Positions 7,195-10,104 of a stretch of 10,104 nucleotides of DNA are shown here, one piece after another. Position numbers and translations under genes: made by a program. A model generated the notes under the pieces. It had not been told where the DNA came from and did not search any database. It worked only from the letters and a program-made list of their open reading frames with translations. This DNA comes from Bacteroidota bacterium (GTDB lineage: Bacteria > Bacteroidota > Bacteroidia > JAADEI01). Position 1 is the stretch's first letter. Each line of letters starts with the position of its first letter. The stretch spans positions 1-10,104 of the forward strand of contig WFXT01000148.1 in assembly GCA_015490475.1 (NCBI GenBank), written 5' to 3'.

Positions 7195-7219
7195 TTAATT
7201 CAATTTTATTTACTTTTGC
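7191..7219 (+). promoter_or_regulatory. Promoter of the exbB cluster
   Basis: A -7 element TACTTTTGC at 7211-7219 matches TAnnTTTGC exactly. A CTG at 7191-7193, 17 bases upstream of it, approximates the -33 TTG. The ATG of exbB at 7236 is 16 bases after the -7 element, giving a very short leader. This is the best-formed promoter in the window and marks a new transcription unit after the rseP cluster. Confidence 0.65.
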
Positions 7220-7235
7220 CAATAAAACCATACAA

Positions 7236-8078
7236 ATGAGAAAGGCGATTGTATCGTTCATAGGCGGTTTATTAATGACAACAGCAATAAGCATATTCGC
7301 ACAGGATACTGCTCAAACCGCTCAGGACACAGCAGCAGTTCAAACAGAAGCCACAGATACTGTTCAACAAACCGCTCAACAGCCAGAACAAGCCCCCCAA
7401 CCCATTCAGGAACAACCTGCAGAAGAACAGGAACAAGAACTCAAAGGGCACCAATTGTTGTTAAAATATTTCCTTGAAGGTGGTCCTACCTTCATGGGTA
7501 TCACACTCCTTACACTAATTCTCGGTCTTGCCTTCGCTATTGAAAGAATTATCGTTGTGTCCCTGGCAGGAATCAACACAGAGAAATTGATCAGGCAGTT
7601 GGATGAAGCCCTTGCCAATAAGGACCTTGAGCAGGCAGAAGCAATACTCAAGAAGACTCCTGGTCCCCTACCAAAAGTTCTACTTGAAGCCCTGAAACGC
7701 GTTCAAGACGGCTTTGAAATAGTTGAAAAGACAATAGAAGCACATGCTTCCGTAGTCACCGCCAGATTGGAAAGGAATATGGTATGGATTTCTCTTTTCA
7801 TAGCTATTGCTCCGATGCTTGGATTCATGGGAACAGTCATAGGTATGATTCAGGCTTTTGATGCCATTGAAAAAGCAGGCGACATATCGCCATCTCTGGT
7901 TGCTGGTGGTATTAAAGTCGCTCTCTTAACAACGCTGCTCGGTCTTATAATTGCTATTATTCTGCAAATATTCTACAACTACATAATGTCTCGCATTGAC
8001 GAAGTCGTTACTGATATGGAAGACCTTGCCACTGCCTTCGTGGACATGCTTATAAGATACAAAATAGTACAAAAATAA
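7236..8078 (+). CDS. exbB: MotA/TolQ/ExbB family proton channel protein
   Basis: ExbB is the inner-membrane stator subunit that, with ExbD, turns proton flow into work for TonB-dependent outer-membrane transport. The 280-residue product has a signal peptide (1-22, FA before Gln23-Asp24), an Ala/Gln/Thr/Glu low-complexity segment at 23-70, and three membrane helices at about 84-108, 183-206 and 225-248. The family core is nearly invariant: MVWISLFIAIAPMLGFMGTV followed by a strongly conserved IQAFDAI/AGDISPSLVAGGIKVALLTT region (204-233). This is the phylum's ExbB form, in which the N-terminus is exported and carries a tail; E. coli ExbB lacks that signal. It heads a cluster with a small membrane protein and two exbD genes, led by its own promoter. 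Family identity is certain; whether it serves TonB or another system is inferred. Confidence 0.96.
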   Translation: MRKAIVSFIGGLLMTTAISIFAQDTAQTAQDTAAVQTEATDTVQQTAQQPEQAPQPIQEQPAEEQEQELKGHQLLLKYFLEGGPTFMGITLLTLILGLAFAIERIIVVSLAGINTEKLIRQLDEALANKDLEQAEAILKKTPGPLPKVLLEALKRVQDGFEIVEKTIEAHASVVTARLERNMVWISLFIAIAPMLGFMGTVIGMIQAFDAIEKAGDISPSLVAGGIKVALLTTLLGLIIAIILQIFYNYIMSRIDEVVTDMEDLATAFVDMLIRYKIVQK

Positions 8079-8085
8079 TGTGCCC

Positions 8086-8421
8086 ATGTTTGAAGACAAG
8101 GAAAATGCAAGTTTTCTAATAAGAGTTGCGGAAATTTTGCTTGCCCTCGGTGTATTGTCTATTATTTTTTCCTTAATAATCAAGGCTATCCGTACTCCGA
8201 AGGCATTCCTTCAACTTCTCGGGGGGCTGGCAATTCTTGGTGTTATCTTCGGCATCTCTTACGCCCTCCAGGGGAATGACATTGCCCCCCAGTTGCTGGG
8301 ATATGGCTTAGACGCAAGCAAGGTAAGACTTTTTGGGGCAATGCTAATAACAACTTATATCTTGGGTGGAATAAGCGTTCTCCTTTTAATTTTCGGGGAA
8401 ATCAAGAGATTGTTTACATAA
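8086..8421 (+). CDS. Small three-helix inner-membrane protein of the exb cluster
   Basis: The ATG at 8086 gives 111 residues; an in-frame GTG at 8080 would add two and is less likely. Three hydrophobic helices are predicted by eye at about 11-33, 41-61 and 82-104, with a short polar loop between helices two and three (LQGNDIAPQLLGYGLDASKV) and a basic C-terminal tail. A small membrane protein in this position, between exbB and the first exbD, is a recurring feature of Bacteroidota clusters; I recognise the arrangement but not a named family. It starts 7 bases after the exbB stop and ends 9 bases before the exbD1 ATG, so it is clearly part of the operon and could be an accessory subunit or assembly factor of the ExbB-ExbD complex. 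No catalytic motif is seen. Confidence 0.85.
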   Translation: MFEDKENASFLIRVAEILLALGVLSIIFSLIIKAIRTPKAFLQLLGGLAILGVIFGISYALQGNDIAPQLLGYGLDASKVRLFGAMLITTYILGGISVLLLIFGEIKRLFT

Positions 8422-8430
8422 TTGGACACT

Positions 8431-8988
8431 ATGGTTAAAAAGAAGAGAAAACGGGAAGTGCCTGAGATAAACGCTGCCTCAATGGCAGACGTGGCATTCC
8501 TGCTCCTCGCCTTCTTCCTTATGACTACAACAATGAACATTGATAAAGGTATTATGGTAAAACTGCCTCCTTGGGACCCAGAAAACATAATTGATGTTAA
8601 GATAGCCGACAGGAATGTCTTCACAGTCCTTGTCAATGCTCGGGACGAACTCCTTGTTGAGGGCGAGCCAATGGATGTAGCTAAATTGAGGGAAGCGGCG
8701 AAAGAGTTCATAGCCAACCCCTATGGAAGACCTGACCTTGCAGAAAGCCCTCAAAAGGCTGTCATATCCCTTAAAACAGACCGCGGTACTTCTTACAAAA
8801 TGTATATCACCGTTTACAATGAACTAAAGGCGGCATATAGAGAACTACGTGATGAGGCTGCGATGAAGAAATACGGTGTTCCTTTTGATAAGTTACCCCC
8901 AGATAAGAAGAAGGAAATTAGGAAAATGTATCCAATCAAAATTTCCGAAGCGGAACCAGAAGCAATAGGTGAACAAATTGGTGGATAA
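8431..8988 (+). CDS. exbD: ExbD/TolR family transport protein, first copy
   Basis: The 185-residue product has a basic cytoplasmic start (MVKKKRKREVPE), one membrane helix at about 20-37 and a periplasmic domain. Asp20, in SMADVAFLLLAFF at the start of the helix, corresponds to the proton-carrying Asp of ExbD/TolR. The usual DMTPL before it is replaced by NAASMAD, as in other Bacteroidota ExbD proteins. The periplasmic part is longer than in E. coli ExbD (141 residues): a TolR-like fold continues to about 140, then a Lys/Pro-rich segment (145-170) and an acidic, Gly-ending tail. The ATG at 8431 is preferred over an in-frame TTG at 8422. Its stop overlaps the next start as TAATG, so it is coupled to exbD2. 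It should pair with ExbB; a heteromeric ExbD is plausible. Confidence 0.93.
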   Translation: MVKKKRKREVPEINAASMADVAFLLLAFFLMTTTMNIDKGIMVKLPPWDPENIIDVKIADRNVFTVLVNARDELLVEGEPMDVAKLREAAKEFIANPYGRPDLAESPQKAVISLKTDRGTSYKMYITVYNELKAAYRELRDEAAMKKYGVPFDKLPPDKKKEIRKMYPIKISEAEPEAIGEQIGG

Positions 8989-9461
8989 TGCTAAGAAAAC
9001 GACAAACAGGCTCTAAGAAGGCTCCTACTATATCAACCGCTTCTTTGCCCGATATTATATTCATGCTTTTGTTCTTCTTTATGGTAGCAACTGTGCTTCG
9101 TGAAACAACATTGAAAGTGAGAGTTGTCGTGCCGGAAGCAACAGAATTGCAAAAATTGGAAAAGAAATCTCTTGTGAGTTATATATATATAGGTCCTCCG
9201 ATGCCACAATATGTACAACAATATGGAACTGCTCCAAGAATTCAATTAAATGATGTTATTGCTGATATAAAAGATGTAATTCCCTTCGTTGAAAGTGAAA
9301 GGGCTCAACTGCCTGAGCAACTGCAACCCTTCATGACAATTTCATTACGTGTAGATACAGGGGTCAAAATGGGTATAGTAACTGATGTTAAACAGGAACT
9401 AAGGAAGGCAAATGCCCTTAAGATAAACTACTCTGCACGGAAACGTGTCCATGCCCTATGA
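8988..9461 (+). CDS. exbD: ExbD/TolR family transport protein, second copy
   Basis: A 157-residue single-pass protein: basic start (MLRKRQTGSKK), membrane helix at about 21-38, then a periplasmic domain. Asp22 in STASLPDIIFMLLFFFM is the expected proton-carrying residue. Conserved Bacteroidota features follow: KLEKKSLVSYIYIG (56-69), PRIQLNDV (83-90) and the C-terminal MGIVTDVKQELRKANALKINYS (128-149), which forms the TolR/ExbD dimer-type alpha/beta region. It differs from the first copy in length and in the loop region, so the two are not recent duplicates. The ATG overlaps the previous stop by one base (TAATG), so translation is coupled and the two ExbD copies are probably made in balance. 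The end overlaps the next gene by 11 bases. Confidence 0.94.
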   Translation: MLRKRQTGSKKAPTISTASLPDIIFMLLFFFMVATVLRETTLKVRVVVPEATELQKLEKKSLVSYIYIGPPMPQYVQQYGTAPRIQLNDVIADIKDVIPFVESERAQLPEQLQPFMTISLRVDTGVKMGIVTDVKQELRKANALKINYSARKRVHAL

Positions 9462-10104
9462 CACCCTATATGATTGGATTCCGAGATTCAGCATTCTAAT
9501 TCCCACATGGAATAATCTGGATTATTTAAAACTGTGTGTCAAGTCTATAAGAGAAAATAGTATTTTTCCTGATCACGAAACTCTTGTGTTTGTTAATGAA
9601 GGTAATGACGGAACTCTTGAGTGGGTGCAGAAAGAGAAGATTAGATATTTACATTCGCTTGAAAACGTAGGTATTGCAAGAGCTGTTAATCAACTAGCAG
9701 AAATTTCTACTTCCCCCTTTATTGTATATTTCAACGACGACATGTATGCTCTGCCTGGATGGGATTTTGAACTTGCTCAATGGATTCATTCTTTTGATCA
9801 TGACAGATTTGTATTGTCTGCCACAATGATTGAGCCCGTAAACACAGGGAATCTGTGTGTTGTGGTAAAAGACTACGGCACAGACATTAATACCTTTAGA
9901 GAAGCCGTTTTGTTGTCTGAATATAAAGAGCTATGCCGTCCTCATTGGCAAGGGGCAATGTGGCCTCCACTACTAATGCCCCGAAGTTTATGGTTTGAAA
10001 TTGGTGGATTTAGCATTGAGTATCCAGGTGGATTTTACACCGACCCTGATTTAATGGCAAAGGCTTATTATTGTGGTGTTAGAGATTTCATAGGCGTAGG
10101 AACA
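9451..10104 (+). CDS. Family 2 glycosyltransferase, C-terminus cut off by the window edge
   Basis: The frame is open from the ATG at 9451 to the right edge (218 codons) without a stop. It begins MPYDTLYDWIPRF, then ILIPTWNNLDYLKLCVKSI (15-33), the typical nucleotide-binding strand-helix of GT-A glycosyltransferases. ENVGIARAVN (71-80) and the acidic metal site FNDDMY (94-99, the DxD-type motif) follow; 'IGGFSIEYPGG' (184-194) and DPDL (198-201) are the acceptor-side pattern common in family 2. It has no signal peptide and is probably cytosolic, transferring a sugar from a nucleotide sugar onto a cell-surface glycan or lipid. It overlaps exbD2 by 11 bases, so it is probably the last gene of the exb transcription unit or coupled to it. 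The ATG at 9451 is the first good start; a nearby ATGA at 9458 is out of frame. Donor and acceptor cannot be told. Confidence 0.9.
   Translation, partial: MPYDTLYDWIPRFSILIPTWNNLDYLKLCVKSIRENSIFPDHETLVFVNEGNDGTLEWVQKEKIRYLHSLENVGIARAVNQLAEISTSPFIVYFNDDMYALPGWDFELAQWIHSFDHDRFVLSATMIEPVNTGNLCVVVKDYGTDINTFREAVLLSEYKELCRPHWQGAMWPPLLMPRSLWFEIGGFSIEYPGGFYTDPDLMAKAYYCGVRDFIGVGT

Noticed and set aside
8355..8717. Minus-strand open frame across the small membrane protein and exbD1
   Set aside because: It is opposite two well-supported operon genes and is Ser/Ile/Thr-rich in the way that antisense of membrane genes usually is.
9179..9192. Short TA dinucleotide run
   Set aside because: It encodes the conserved Tyr-Ile-Tyr-Ile strand of exbD2, so protein sequence explains it.

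Overview
The window looks like chromosomal DNA from a member of the Bacteroidota. Four things point there: TAnnTTTG-type -7 promoter elements in the short gaps in front of genes, a lack of clear Shine-Dalgarno sequences, signal peptides ending in Ala-Gln or Thr-Gln before an acidic residue, and an exbB / small 3-TM protein / exbD / exbD cluster with the sequence style I know from that phylum. Base composition is moderately AT-rich. No tRNA, rRNA, CRISPR array, insertion sequence or phage gene was seen, and coding density is very high.

Minus strand, 1-3160: four genes run leftwards with gaps of 11-21 bases, so they are probably one operon. In transcription order they encode a secreted trypsin-like serine protease fused to an N-terminal jelly-roll (LamG-like) domain, a probable outer-membrane beta-barrel protein, a small exported or membrane-anchored protein, and an exported protein that is cut off by the left edge. 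All four have signal peptides or an equivalent N-terminal hydrophobic segment. I cannot name a pathway for the set; it reads as a lineage-specific envelope module.

Divergent control region, 3161-3251: about 90 bases carry one -7 element on each strand and a perfect 7-bp inverted repeat (6-nt spacer) directly upstream of the plus-strand -7 element. The plus-strand start codon lies so close to its promoter that the transcript may be almost leaderless.

Plus strand, 3252-7194: a small conserved cytosolic protein of unknown function (a Bacteroidota family often mislabelled as an ABC transporter ATPase), then dxr (MEP isoprenoid pathway) and rseP (site-2 protease), which overlap by ATGA, then an exported protein of unknown function whose reading frame begins close to or inside the end of rseP. 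These genes look translationally coupled.

Plus strand, 7236-10104: a new promoter opens the energy-transduction cluster exbB, a 111-residue three-helix membrane protein, exbD1 and exbD2. Together these probably form a proton-driven inner-membrane motor of the ExbB-ExbD kind that energises TonB-dependent outer-membrane transport; no tonB is in the window. A family 2 glycosyltransferase overlaps the end of exbD2 and runs off the right edge.

Several start codons were moved from upstream TTG or GTG codons to the first ATG in frame; each such choice is explained in its entry.
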